Shown: positions 34,401 through 47,508 of the stretch, one piece after another
How positions within the stretch are numbered: the first letter of the stretch is position 1
Layout: each line of letters starts with the position of its first letter
Origin: Lomentospora prolificans
Taxonomy: Eukaryota > Ascomycota > Sordariomycetes > Microascales > Microascaceae
Reading direction: 5' to 3'
Length of the DNA: 64,000 bases
NCBI GenBank assembly: GCA_029532625.1
Contig: JARFXM010000003.1
Span: forward strand, 1,922,001-1,986,000
Translations under genes and position numbers: made by a program
Notes under the pieces: model-generated
The model's database searches: none
What the model was told of the DNA's origin: nothing
The model's input: the letters and a program-made list of their open reading frames with translations, nothing else

Positions 34401-37400
34401 CATGGACGAGTAAATAGGATCAATTTATGAATTTTCCATTGATCTTCACCATCCGCTGGTGGGCTTGTTCTTGTGAAGAGTGGCGCCGTGACCCCGGCCG
34501 CTCTCCTCCCCGGGGACCAACCAGCGACCGGAACAGCCCCGCCACAAAGCTTGCTTTGCTGGCTCATCCATGGATGTCTCCTCCTTTTCCCTCTTTCTCC
34601 CGAGGCTGGGATCCCTGATGCTGGCCGTTCCCTTCCGATGGGGTATTGCTCAAAGCCGCCAAACAGGCAACTGGGACAGTGCTCTTCTGAAGCTTGAGGC
34701 CTGGGAGCAAGCAAGCCCAGCAGTCTGCCCGGATTAAGCGAAGCCCAACCCTCGAGGTCTGGAAGCCAAGAGATGCGGAATGGTCTAGAAGAAACGGGCG
34801 ATGCCCGGGTCCAAGTGAAGAACCAGCTAAGGTGGGGGCACCAAGACGGGTTAGTAGCTGGCTGGCTGGCTTTGGCTGGGGTAGCACAGCACCGCAGCGT
34901 TGATTCAGGGCATCCACATCCTCGTCTCATTTATCGATTTTTGTTCTTCTCTTTTGGGGCCCCCTACCTGTCCGCTTTGGCCTTTCTGAGTGTCTAATGG
35001 TACAAGGGTTAGATGGAGCTTGTCAAAGCAATACGATCACGGTTGCAGTCCCTGGCGGAGGAGAGAAACGGCAACAAACAAAACAAAAGTCGTCTGCCAA
35101 CCTCCGACAACAGGTTCTTGCCGCGGATGCGACTCTGATGCCGATACGGGCGGCGTCGACTTTAGTTTAACACCCTTACGTTAGGGAGTTGTGTTGGGGA
35201 GGGGGCTTGGCTGGCTTTGATGTCCATCAGTCCCAGTCGTGCATGTCATCGGTGTTGGCACCGTCATGTAAATAGCTAGCCAAGCATTCGTTGCTGATAA
35301 TTGCCCGTACTGCCCGGTAAACCACACCCTCCCAGTTGATTGGCATTGCCACTTCTGATAACAAACCTCAGCCAGTCTGCATCTACTAAAGACATTTTAT
35401 TTCTATTCTAACTCGTCACCCCTTCATGAGAGCGTTGGTAGAGATGATACATGAGCAAGTACTGAGGTAGGGGAATGCCATTACGAGACAATTCGAGTCC
35501 ACCCGAGTTTTTCATAAGGACGAGTGACAGCATCGCCAGCCTGGCTGGCGATTGGTGCCATTCACTGCGACCTCCCGCTGAGGTTCACTGTACTTCGTAC
35601 ATCTTTTTTCTTTTTCTTTTCTTTTTCCTTCCTTTTTCTTACTCTTTCCTCTCTGTCTCTCTCTCTCTCTCTCTTATTATTTCCAGCGTCCAATACGGGT
35701 ACTTGTAGATCAGTGCTAAGTCCGTCTATGCCCTCTTTGAGAAGTTGTGTTGTGTTTCATTACTTGAAAACCAAAGTTGGCAAGCAAGGAAGAGCACCAA
35801 CACAGCCAGCCGATCCGTGGGCCGGGGCAACGCCGATCGCCAGCCAGCTACAGTATAGCTAAGAGAGGGATACTGTAAATTACAAGGAGGAAGATTGTCA
35901 AGGCCAGCTTGCCAGCTCATCCCCTGGAAGCCTCTGTATCCTCGGCCATAGGGAAGCCCCACAACAAGCAGAGTTATCCTTCCAATTCCTTCTCAACTTT
36001 CCCCGCCTGGCGAGATTGTGGGAACTGACAGAGGTTGCATGTCGGGCCGTGAATCTTGCAGGATAATTTAATGCCAGGCGCTCTGGTGCGCCCCAGGGGG
36101 CAGCCAGAAAAGAGCACGAGCGATCATATCGAAGGAACATGTGAGAACTCGGTGTCTGCGACATTGAGCATTAAATGGAGTTATTGATCGATTTCCATGT
36201 CTCTTGAGGAATGGGTCCATTAGTGGGCTGGCTGGCTGTTGTTCAGCTTGGAAAACTTGGCTTTTTCTAATCCTAGCAGATTACGACCTTGGATCAGCCT
36301 CCCGGACGCGCCATCCTTGTGGGGGTCCGGCACCTTTTCTCGTGAGGGCAGGGCTGGCTGTCTAGCACTGGGGCATGTGGATGTCAAGCAGTGCTTTTTT
36401 TCTTTCTTTCTTTTTTCCCTTTTGCGCTGGGCCGAGGGTGGAGAGAGTGTCACACATGGAAGTCTATCATGTTGCCAGCGATACATTAATAAAGGCTATA
36501 AACTAAGGGATGCAAACGAGGAGCTCGCGATGCATTCAGGCGTGGTCAAATCTGAGGCAGGACAGCAGAGATGGAAGCCTCGCTATCCTCCCGTCTCGAC
36601 TCTCTTCAAGGTCAACAGTAACAAGAACTGGTCCTGACGCCGGCAAGGAAGGAAAGATTGAGCACGACCTCTACGCATCGCAGCGCTTATCCTTCTTGAT
36701 GGTCAACCACCTTCATGCAGGGCCCAACCCTCCTTTAGGAGTGAAGGATACCTTTTAAATACATTCTCTTGCACGTGAGCCTAGCTCCTAAAGATGTATA
36801 TCGAAGTACACGCTTCTCGAACCGTCGAATCTCCGTATAAGTGGTAAAGTACTCAGTACTCGATCGCGTCGAGCAGCCCTCCACTCCTGTGCGTGATTCT
36901 GCATCACCCCTGCTTTTCATGCTCTTGACCTTGCCTCCATTTGGCATGGCCAACAATATTATTCCCATAGCCAGCCAGCGGCCGAGTTGGTGTCAAGCCC
37001 AGGCGGAGAATGGTGGGTGTGGATATCCAGCTGGCTTGCACATATCCACGCTCTGGTTCCTGCTCTGCGCCTCCCCCGGGAACCCACATCGGCCGTATAA
37101 TTACAGTCTCGCCTTCCGGACGGGCCCCCCATGCCAATCTCGCCTCTCTTTGCTTCTCCTCCGCCAGGTTCACAACCTGCTTGAGCAACCTCATTTTCTT
37201 CTTCGCGTTCTGTTTCTTCCTGTTTCAGCTAGGAATCCAACAGTTGCGAGCTGCCGTTCCTTACCGGGTCTTCTCTCTTGAAACCCTCCGCTTCTCATTC
37301 TTTCTTTTCCATGATCTGAAATTTTTTTTCCGTCTCCTCTTTCTCGACCTCTTCTTTCATCACTTGTTCTTCCCACTCGCTAATACTCCTCTTTCCGTCC

Positions 37401-37586
37401 CTTGTTCTTCGTTCTCGTCCAAAAAAGGATCCTACGTTGTCCGACTGGGGGACCTTTTTCTCCTGTATCCCATCACTCGCTCTCCATCAACATCTTCGAC
37501 GGCACACTTTCCAGATTCTCGGACAACCCCCACAACGTTTCTTCTTCTTCTCGTCTTCTTCATTCCACCTCCCGAAACCCAAGGCA
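31409..37586. other. 6.2-kb intergenic stretch
   Basis: No gene supported. It contains several GGCTGGCTGG-type strings (near 32.73, 34.86, 35.2 and 36.23 kb), a CT microsatellite at 35656-35674 within a pyrimidine tract, and a strongly pyrimidine-rich leader at about 37140-37580 in front of the acyltransferase ATG, as is usual for highly used fungal promoters. Open frames of up to 178 codons (34930-34394, minus) show no domain. Confidence 0.45.
35656..35674. repeat. (CT)n microsatellite
   Basis: An uninterrupted TC/CT dinucleotide run of 19 bases inside a longer T/C-rich tract (about 35598-35675). Confidence 0.85.
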
Positions 37587-39220
37587 ATGGCGGCTAGTTG
37601 GTTTAAGAGGGGACTATCCGTCCGGATACCCCAGTTCAACGGCTACACTCCCGTCTCTCTATCATCTCCCGATCTTAACAGCGAAAAGGTGGCCGTCACC
37701 AGAACTGGGCCGAGTAATTGGGCCAAAAGCCTGGTAGTATCTCTCTTGCCAAGCTTTCTTCACCCCGCTAGACCCGGCTCGGAGCGAGGGCTATCCCGGT
37801 CTGCCTGGTTAGGTAGGATTCAACTTCCGACCACGATTAAAGGTGGCCGCCCCCCGTATATTCGGCCATGCACTTACCATTTCTTGTTCTACCTACAGAC
37901 GGCCTCCGAGGTATCGCTGCTTTTGTCGTGGTCTGGCACCACAGCAGTCTCCTCTACTTCTCCTGGGGCATCCACAATGCCTGGCATGAGGAAAATGGCT
38001 GGTTCATCCAGCTCCCCATCGTTCGGGTCCTGATTGCAGGCATCCCCGCCGTGTGCATCTTTTTCGTCATCTCCGGCTACGCTATCAGCTTAAAACTGCT
38101 CAGGCTTTCTCACCAGCGAAAATCCGCCGAATTCGCCGACGCCCTCGCTTCCTCGCTCTTCCGACGACATCCTCGCCTCTTCATGCCCGCCACTGCCGTG
38201 TTATTCATCAGCGCAATCATGAGTTACTTTGGCGCCTTTGCTACCGAGCCGTGGTCTAAATCAGTTGCCATTGCCACCCGAGTTCCCCCCAAGTCTGATA
38301 CCTTTATCGGTCAGCTTCTGGACTGGGCCCATCACAGCATGGCTATGGGTTATCCCATTCGGAACATGATCAACAGCCGCGATGCCAACGCTTACGATCC
38401 CAACCTGTGGACTCTTCCCGTAGAGTTTGGGAGCTCGATGCTCGTCTTCACTCTGCTCGCCGTCACCCACAAGCTCCGACCGTTTACCCGCATGGGGTTC
38501 ACCCTTGCCCTCATCACCTATTTCTTCTCCAAGGCCGAGCCCAACGTTTTGCTCTTCGTCTGCGGTATGTTCATGGCCGACATCCGAACTTACCTCACCC
38601 TTCGCGAGGACGCACGCCCTCAGCTCCCCGTCACCGTTGACGGCGCCACGCCCAGATGGGCCAACTTCAAGCACCGAGTTTTCGGCTGCCGTATCTTCAA
38701 CTCGACATTTGCTCGGCGGCTCGGTGCCATTCTCGCCTTTGTATTTTGCATTTACATGTTGAGCATTCCCGAATTCGAGAGAGGAGCTGCTGATGCGCCT
38801 TTCTATGGTATTCTCGTCTCCCTGGTCCCCCAGGTGTACCACGACGCCGGCCTCGCGACCTACTTCTGGATCCCCATCGGAGCCATCGCTCTCGTCGCCG
38901 TCGTCGATCACAACCCGTTCCTCCAGCGCATGTTCAACAGCTGGCTGGCGCAATATCTTGGAAAAATCTCCTTCTCGCTATACCTCATCCACGGCCCTCT
39001 GCTGTGGAGCTGGGGCGCCTGGTTGGCCCCTCGCTTCATCCCGACCGGCGAGGACGTGACCACATCACAGTACGGCTGGGGTGTGGTGCTTTGCTACCTT
39101 TGCTTCTGGCCCTTGGCCATTTACGAGGCCGATCTGGTCACTCGGCTCATTGACACAAAGTCGGTTGCTTTTACGCGATGGATCTATAATAAGCTCACTA
39201 TTAGGGCCGACACACCTTGA
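37587..39220 (+). CDS. Membrane acyltransferase-3 family protein
   Basis: Two exons, 37587-37812 and 37899-39220, 515 residues. After a hydrophilic N-terminus of about 70 residues, SAWL joins DGLRGIAAFVVVWHH across the splice. The conserved Arg is at 79 and the His pair at 89-90, the hallmark of acyltransferase_3 (PF01757). About ten membrane helices follow, with FFVISGYAISLK, the FRRHPRLFMPA block and NLWTLPVEF. Near the end comes FSLYLIHGPLLWSWG, typical of the family. Members move acetyl or other acyl groups onto sugars or small molecules at membranes; the substrate cannot be told from sequence. An alternative donor at AAAG/GTGGCC, 38 bases later, keeps a branch site but breaks the usual xAxLDGLRG spacing. 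There are no cluster-type neighbours, so a housekeeping or surface-glycan role is more likely than secondary metabolism. Confidence 0.88.
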
Positions 39221-42200
39221 AGACTTTCCTCGCCGTCTTATTTTCTTTCCTCACTTTGTATTCAACACGGCTCATGTTTGGCGTTGGTGGTTGGGACTGT
39301 TACTCATATACTTGGTTTACAAGACGATCTTTTAGAGCGCTGCTCTGGGTAATGAATGTTGTCAGAAGAGAGGTATCGGAAGGCGCGAACGAAGCCGGGC
39401 TCTTCTTATTTTACGTCCCGTATCGAAGATAGCGATGTCAGTCCAAATTACACAATTCGTTTCACTGCGCAATACCATTTTGTACGCAATTTTTCATTTG
39501 GCTCTAGGACTCCTGAAAGGTGATTAGGAGATGACGGAACAAAACAGGACGAGTCGTCCGAGGGAATGCGAGTCCAGTATAAGCAGCGGGAGATTCTCGT
39601 CAAGGAATGAAAGGGATATGTATGATAAAATGGATCACGGATTTCACGTCTAAACTGCTAGTCACCCTCCCGTAAACTCACCAGCAGGCTTGCGGAACCC
39701 ACGGCCGGAGCTGAAGAATGAGCCGGAGCCGGTTGAAGTCACGGGGTGCGGGGGTTGTGTGACTCGGCGTCACGACACGGGACGCCAAGAGCGGACCGGC
39801 GTCAGGTCTTGGCATGGCAGGCCCGGGAGTCTAGTCCCGGACCATCCCGGTATCGTTGGGTAGCAATCTCAAGGGGATCCCACGGGTGCCGAGTGGGATA
39901 GTGGGGGGGTGTCTGGCACGCGCGACGCCCAAGCGGGCCTGATTGTGGGCTCCGACGCCAAGAAGGGAAGAGATACAGGGAGGTGGAAGAGGTGTCGAGT
40001 CACCCGCAGTTACCGAGCTTTCGAAACCCAAAGGGGGGTTCTAGCCAAAGCCGGGGTGGGGACCTCGGGGGGAGGGAGGAGGGAGGATGGGTTGTGGTGC
40101 TGGAGATGTCGAATCGTACCACGATGGAGCCGAGCCGACAACGAGGAACCACGGCTTTCTCGAAGGCCGGATCTCGCGATTTGGGGGGTTTGGGCTTTGG
40201 TCACGTCTAGGCGCTCCATTGAGGGTCTGGCGGGTATTTTAGGCGTGTACCTGGGCTGATGGTCGTCGAGAGGGAACCACGCCCAGCTTCGGAGCCTTGA
40301 TCACACTCCCCCTCCTCTTTCTCTCCTTCATGGTTGTATCCCACAGGTAGTGACACGGTGTCAACGGCTCGTTTTTTTTCGGGCCCTTCTCAGGTGTTTG
40401 GGATACGGGCGGGACGAGTCGGCGGGAGTGGCCGCCTCAGCACATCCCACGTCGTTCGACGTCTGCAATTCTCCATGTCGTCTTCCCCGCCTTCTCTCCT
40501 CTCCGCGGAATCAAATCATATTCCACAGGCAATCGCGTTTAATAAAACCAGGAGCAGGGCCGCAGAGGACCCCCAAGAAGGAAGCCGTGGAAGGGCCCCG
40601 CCCCCAAAAGAAGAAGATGTGGAGAGGGTGGCCTGGTGCATCAGGGTAACAGCGAAACAAAACGGTTCTAGAAAGTGTGTATACTAGTAGCAAGGCCAAA
40701 AGAAATGGGGAACAACACGGGAGGGAACAGGCGGTTTCCCCGCAATCGTAAGAGGCATCTCGCCATTTTCACCCGTCTGTCTCCCTTTTTGAGTTCTTGG
40801 TCACGGCCTGCCTGTCGGAGGGGACCGAGCCCGGGATACATTGTCGCGTGGTGCTTTCAAGCTGGGCGCGTCGTTTTTTTAACGGCGATGCTGGTTTCTG
40901 TCACATCTCGGAAAAATTTTTTTATTTTTATTTTTACTTTTATTATTATTATTTGTCACTTGGCAGCATCTGGTGATCTGCCTTCCCGTTCCGCTTCTGA
41001 ACCCGATGAAGAAAGCGTGAAGAAGGAAAAGAATAGGCCCCAAAAATAACCCGTAAATAATCTGCGCAGAAGCGAGAAGGCGGGGGAGCCGCGAATCGAA
41101 CGATGCCTCTGTAAAATTTCGAGGCCCTTGAAGATTGACGTGCTTCACCCAACCCGTTCAATTTCCAAAGGCCCGGCCTCTCTCGCCGCCCCCTTCGCCT
41201 TCTTTTTTTCTTTTCTTTTCCCCGCGCGAGCCCAGCTCATGGCATGACTTTCCTTTCTACTTACTAGCATTGCCCGTCTTCTTTCCCCAGGCCGCCGTGC
41301 GTTGCCAGGCGTGTGGGGTGGAAACGAGCCGGATGCCTCGCCCACCGACACCCCACAGCCCCCTTACCTTTCTCCCAATTTCATCTGATGATGCCTCTGG
41401 CAAGGTGTCCCCAGGACCACACATCGAAGTGTCCCCAACGGCTTTGGCGGGTATAAGCCCATCCGGCTTACACGTCCCCACCAGCCCCCCCCTCTTGGGG
41501 CAAATCACTCCATCTTGAAAGAGTAGAAAAAGTTTGTAGCTCACCGACTCCACTAGCTATAGCGAAAATGGGTGCCTATTTGCTCTTCAGATGTGTGTTC
41601 GGGAGCGGTGAGCCAAACGTAGGGTCTAGCGACGGCTAGATAGCACCATCGTCCAAGGAGCCAAGCGAGGAAAAAGTCTGCGAACTGGTGACAATGGGTT
41701 CGATCACCAAGAGAAACCCCCATGTAGACACATGCCCAGAAAGCGTTTCGTAAACGAAATCGTCGAAGAGTCTGAAAGAAAAGGAAAGAAAAAAAAAAAA
41801 ACACAAAAGAATCTGTACACACCCCCCTTCCTAGAACCGCCATCGTCGACTCGACTGCTCTTTTGCACACACGTCCACGATATGTGTCGTCAGCCCAAGC
41901 ATGGTGGTTCCTGGCACACACCCTATAGTATATCCCACCCTTAGGCTCGCCGTAACGCAAACGCGCAACATACCTCTTAGAGCCCTACCATACATACAGT
42001 AGTGTACCGCAATGTCCAAGGGCGCTTTCTTTTACATCCCGGCATCCGAACCATGAAGGCACTCCAAGCTGGGCGACGCCAGTTCAGTAAACATCCACAT
42101 TGCCATTTACCCCTTCTTCTCTGCAGGTAGACAACGTTTGGCCGAGTATGCGAGGATATGTGATTCGTACCGTCCATTCCGCTATTCTATGCTATTGAAT

Positions 42201-42856
42201 TTAGTTATACTTTGCTAACTTATCCCCCGTCATTCTTTTCTCCGCATAACCCCAGCTTTTAATCACTCTCAATTCGCCTCCCCCTTGGGGGTCTCTATCG
42301 AGCTAGACTCGGTTTAGTCTCACTCCCCGATAATATCTCGGAGAGTGTTATCAAAGTGGGGGAGGGTGATCATGAGAGCTCAAGGGAGCCCATATACATG
42401 AATCGGAATATCGACCGGGAATGTCGACAAGCTACGCTCCGCTTGCTTCCCAGACTGTGACCTCTTTCGCCCGCCCTGTAGGCTTTGTGGATCCCTACTA
42501 ATATGCCTAGAATTCATCGCACCCCCTTCTTCCCAACGCCTCACCCCCGCGTGCGTTGATAGGGACGAGTATTGCCAGGATGCTGGGTTTGAGAAAGAGA
42601 AAATCTCACTAGTCCGTCCCTTCAGCCGCCCACTCCGCTACGCGTGCCAGGCCGAGCGATGGCAGGGCGTGTGAATTCATCAAATGATCATCTCCATGCC
42701 AGGATCGTGGTCCTTGCTTGGCTCTTCCTCCAAGGAGAGAAAAAGCCGGGGCTTATCGATGGTGAGAATGCCAAGCATCGCGGCAAGGCGTCATCCAGGC
42801 AATTCCGGTATCGGAGACGAGCGTCCAAGTGCGGCTCCTCTCGGCACACTCCCGTA

Positions 42857-42888
<32 letters not shown>

Positions 42889-43080
42889 GGGGGGGGAGAA
42901 GTCTGGGAATCAAGGATAAAATAACTCTTTTTCGTTCATTCGGTTTTTATTGTCTCTTTTTTTTCTTTTTTTTTTAAGGGGTGTGGTAACTATAGCGCAA
43001 TGTCCACAATGGGCTTGGCGGTCGTCCGTTGCGAACCCTTGCAAATGCCGTGTCCCGTGGCATCAGTGGCGCGGCATCGT
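39221..43080. other. 3.9-kb intergenic stretch
   Basis: No gene supported. It holds the 3' side of the acyltransferase gene and the 3' side of the recombinase gene. Purine- and G-rich DNA occurs near 39.7-40.2 kb. T-rich runs lie near 40.91-40.96 and 41.2 kb. A T29-G8 composite tract is at 42860-42896. Open frames to 135 codons have no domain. Confidence 0.45.
42860..42896. repeat. Composite homopolymer T29-G8
   Basis: Twenty-nine T followed directly by eight G. Two similar composite tracts occur at 45.82 and 47.48 kb. Confidence 0.9.
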
Positions 43081-45099
43081 TCAATGCCTACCACTTTCGG
43101 CAGTGGTGGCTACCTCCCCGGGATCCTGATCGGCCTCCTCGTCGGCGTCGGCATCACCCTCGGTGTCTTCCCCATCCAGGCTCCGCTGGGTACCGATGAT
43201 GAGGTCCTCACTCCCCTGCCACTGTGGAGGCTCAGGCGGCAGATGTGCATCGTCATCTGGATCCCAACCATACTCCTCATCGCTATCAGGTACCTCTTGT
43301 CTCGTAACTCCAAGCTTGCGCTTCATCTGGGGCTTGGCGTCGCCGATTTGAAGTTGCTCGCGCTGTTGTTCCGTCTCATCATAGTCGACCTCGACGAGAC
43401 CAGTCTATTTTCGCGTTAGCCATAGCCAAAAAAAAAGAAAAAAAAAAAAATTGGGAACAGGGAACAGACGTAGACCATCCCCCCAAGTGAGGCTTGGGAG
43501 CGGCTACTTTGTAAAGATAGAGAAGGGGTTATTGTTACCACATACCCCTTCTACTCTAAATGCAGTCACTCTCTGAACTGAGTTAGGCATCGCCTTTCCA
43601 GAGAGTCTCTGGAGTCCTACGAAGCATGTGTCCGACGGCACCCCGTCCTTCCACATCCAATCTCTAAATAAGACAAGCCTGGTAGGTATGCCTTGCTCCC
43701 ATACACTGGCGTTGATACTGGGCATCAAGGCTGCCCCTCGATTCCGAGATTGCATCTTGGTTGCGCATTGAGAGAGCAAAACAAGCGCGCAGTTGCGTGT
43801 AGCAGCAAGCTTTTGCAGGGCGCCAATGACGTACTGTAACGTTTGCAGCCGTCTTGTGGATAGCCCAGATCCTACATCCTTAAACGTTAGGCCGATGTAA
43901 TCTCTTTGTATGATGTTCCCGGCCCCCATCTCCATGTCGAGAGGGTGGGGACACGCAGCTATAAACCTATAGGACCGTGCACCTCATACCTTTGTTAGAC
44001 TTGAAGCTCCGGCCGTCCGGCGTCTTGGGGAAAGCTTCGTTAAGCAGTGCAGATAATGAATCCACAATGACGACGGCAGTGTTTGATGGAAGACTCTTGG
44101 TCACAGGTCTGCATAGGAGGGCGATGAAGTGCGCCAAACTCGCGCATGCGTAGTGCACAAACAGTTCGGCATCATGATCGCTGCTTTCATGTTCGGCCGT
44201 TCTCTGCTCCTGCTGCTGCTCATCCGGAGTGCCCTTAACTAACTTTTCGTCTGACCGCTTCCTCGAGCGCACAGCCTCGGCGACGTCTCTAAAACGCCGG
44301 CCACATAGAGGATACGTACAATCTATATCGGAGGACTTTTTAGTGTCTGGGATTGGAGGAATTTGGAGGGCAGCCCGTTCGCGGGGGGAGGCTCCGCGGG
44401 GAGAGCGAGAAGAATAGGCCGAAGCCATCCGAGAAGAGGAAAGGGAGGCAGATCACCGACCTACCCACGCCACGCCATGACCATCAGACAGAGCGGAAGC
44501 GGCAATTTGAATCCTACAAAGACAAAAATAAATTTAAATCTTAGAAAGTAAGGTCGATGATACGGAAGCGAAAGGCGCAGAAAAGGGGTAAAGATATTAC
44601 GGAACGAGTAAAAAACGAGCAAGGCTTCTCGAAGCGAGGCAGAAGGAGCATGGGCGTGCACACGCGAGGATTGGAAGCGAGGAAAAACATGAGACTCGTT
44701 TACTTACCCGACCGCGGTCTTCCCCACGCCGGGAGGACCCCAAATTTCGGTAACTTGGCCCCGATACACGCCGGAGGGGACAGGAGAAGGTTCATCATCA
44801 TCGCCCTTCTGTAGCTCTCGGAGACTTTCTGGCGCGGCTGACAGCGCTCGGTCGAGTCTGCTAAGGCCTGTTGACACGCATTGTGAGGGATCGTCGTTCA
44901 GATCTTCGAGCGCCTGTGCGGCCGACACGGCTGGTAAGCGATCTGGATGGCGAACCGCGAACATACATCAGCAAAATGGTTCCAAGCCCCGAAGCGTATG
45001 CGTGGGGGGTGGGTGGGTTCGGGAGGGCTTATGCGAACGGGTGTCTTGGATGTCAAACGTCGACACATCGTGTCCGTGGACCGAGTGGTACAGATCCAT
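43081..45099 (-). CDS. RAD51-paralogue-like recombination protein
   Basis: Six exons: 45099-45039, 44942-44708, 44513-44461, 44322-43990, 43871-43546 and 43404-43081, 443 residues. It starts MDLYHSVHGHDV. The Walker A motif GPPGVGKT is at about 89-96; the next exon reads IQIAASALSDGHGVAWVD. Walker B VVIVDS is near 200. RRLQTLQYVIGALQKLAATRNCALVLLSQCATKMQ is the RecA-core stretch after it. The last exon is acidic (DSDEEYGWDPDDD, then PPQWQGSEDL). This layout fits the fungal Rad55/RAD51-like group, which helps Rad51 filaments form in homologous repair. Donors of introns 1 and 3 (GTTCGC, GTCGGT) are weak but are the only ones that keep frame and domain. The N-terminal and third joins are therefore the least sure. 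Which paralogue it is cannot be settled by eye. Confidence 0.82.
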
Positions 45100-45820
45100 C
45101 TTGATTTCTTTTCTTCTCGAATAGCCTCCACCATTAAGCCAGCCGGTTTGACCAGCGTTAAGGCATGTTTACCACCCGCAGTACCTCAGCGGGTAGAATG
45201 CGCACGAGCTGTACTAATCTGCAGGAGGGTTCCCCTAGACCAGACGTTGCGAGTCGCGGGATCACGTGATGCAGTGACGTCTCTCCTTCAAGACCTGCAC
45301 GATGCAACTTTCTCGAGCCGTTGTAAGATCTACGTTCATTTAGGCCGTATCTGAACTGAATATTTCGTCAGATCCCTTTAGCCCATGATCTGATTTCCAT
45401 TGAAGCGCAAAGGATAGACACCCGATTGGATCGCCAAGCTCCTCCCCTTCCTTGGTCCAAGATTTTTACTTGCCTTTCGGGCGAGGTGAGCACGTTCCTC
45501 ACCAACCGCATTTGTCTCGCGCCTCCATCGTCAATCATGAGGCGAGACCTGCAGCTTACCCACCAAAATCAAGAACTCTGCTGCAAAACCGGCTCTCCAA
45601 TCCTGAAGATCCGAAAATGAATGGTGAGATGCTACTATTCCTCCTACACCTGAAGGCCTGCACAACTGGGAACCAATCTGTTCCTATAGACACTCCGTCA
45701 CATCGAGGTCTGGGTCGGTCGCGGGCCTGCAATACGGGTGTTACGTCTCGTATTCACATCCACGATTCCGGGGTGTGCTTTAAAGTTGACAGTAAGAACT
45801 AAACACTCCATGGCTACCCG

Positions 45821-45826
45821 CCCCCC

Positions 45827-45857
<31 letters not shown>

Positions 45858-45860
45858 GGG
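45821..45860. repeat. Composite homopolymer C14-T23-G3
   Basis: Fourteen C, then twenty-three T, then three G with no interruption. Confidence 0.9.
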
Positions 45861-47481
45861 TTTCGGGAAGCCGCGAGAAAGTCGCGGGCCATGCGGCCTA
45901 CCGTTGCCCTGGCCCTACTGCAGTAGAGCGGGAACCAGGATAAGACAACGTGGTGTGGTGGTGTGGTAGCCGCACCGCGGCTTTCCTGTAAATACTTCGG
46001 CAAATAGCTTCGAGATGTCGGTCGTTGACCCCTCCTCTCTAGCCCCCGTGACCAGATATTCGGAATCAGCTGTGGCCAAGGACGAGCTGCGGTGTCCCGG
46101 TCCGCTAGTAGCCGTACAAATCATTCATATCCCGTCAGAGATGCTGTAACTGGCGGAGATCTCGGCCTATAGGCCGATGCTGGATAACCGTAAAATCAAT
46201 ATATGGCCCACATTTATACGAAAGTCGAGGGATAGATGCAGATGACTCTCCTGCTTTCAGGTGGCTTGTTTGCGGCGCCGTTGTGCAACAAGCCAGTACA
46301 CTTGAGTTTCACCTAGCCTAACCATAATCTCATCGCCTGCAAGATGCCTGGTTACACGTCTGATGGTCTTGGGCGAGGCAAACCTGAATGTGGAGCGTCA
46401 GGGATGTGGAAAGAAGCGCCTCCACGTCGGGAGCGAACAGCGGCATCTTTGGGCCCCTAACTCCCCGCTCATACCTCCGTGAGCCGCAGTCCTCCCGTTG
46501 CATCACACGCCTATCCGACGTTCCTGGCATCTGGGTCTGTATTACCCTACCTCAGCTGTATGCAGGCCTGTCCGCCGAACAGATGTGTTAGACCATCAGC
46601 CGAATGCCCCTGTACCAGACCATGCTGAGGGAATCCAGGGCTCCATCGCAATTCGCACCATACACTTTCTGAGTACACATATGTCAAGATCAACGCTCAA
46701 ATATTCTTAGCTGAACGTGGTTGAACATGAGAAAGGGCGATGCCGGAGATTTGGTCCACTCGCACATTGATGTTATGCGCACTTCCTTCTCTTCAGCCTC
46801 TTATACGTAGTGTCGGCCGCAAATGGTAGGGAAGAATGGGAACAAAGTATGCAGGCTACGTACACGTAAACCAACGATAGAAGAGCCTCTTACTAGCTCA
46901 GACAACAGGCTAAAGTTCCACAAAGCTGGTCAAGCTGAGAAGCAAAGCAGCAAATTAGGGCATGAGGGCGTCGGCATTCGTTGTATACCCCAGGCGTCTC
47001 TTAGGCATCTCTCATGGGAAGTTGAGTGCTTTTCCCCATCCCAAAACTCGACGGGGTTGAGGCTCAAGCGAGGGCGGGTATCTGGGGCCCCCCAGCCGCA
47101 GCACGTACGCATATCGCGCCCTCATTCGGCACAGAAGAAGCAAAAAAAGTGTAAAACAAAGTGCTGTACAATTTTGATCCCGCGATTCCCCTAATGGACC
47201 CAGCACATGCATGCGGTCAGGAACATAACTTTTCCAGTCGACCTGCTTGCAATTCCCATAATAGACAGCAGAAAATTTTCATTCTATCTGGTCGCCGCTT
47301 TTCCGCACTCCCACGGACATGTGTGAAGCTTATAGGCGGGCCATTGAGCGTTGGAGTAGGGGCCGAGAAGAGCTCGTGGGGGGGTGCGATCCGCTTGATT
47401 GGAGCAGCAAGCAGGTGGGAACCCGGAATCGTGGAGCCCATGCAAGGTCCGAAATTGCGTCAACCGCACAACTGCCATGTA

Positions 47482-47508
47482 TTTTTTTTTTTGGGGGGGG
47501 GGGGGGGG
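47482..47508. repeat. Composite homopolymer T11-G16
   Basis: Eleven T followed directly by sixteen G, flanked by ordinary sequence. A G16 run is rare in fungal DNA and may form quadruplex structures on the plus strand. Confidence 0.9.

Noticed and set aside
38261..38953. 230-codon ORF on the minus strand.
   Set aside because: Exact antisense of the acyltransferase exon; explained by that gene's codon bias.
45160..45255. tRNA-like stretch with CTCAGCGGGTAGAATGCGC, resembling a D-arm/A-box.
   Set aside because: The B-box position reads GGGTTCCCCTAG instead of GGTTCGANTCC, and the anticodon and acceptor stems do not pair. At best a tRNA relic.
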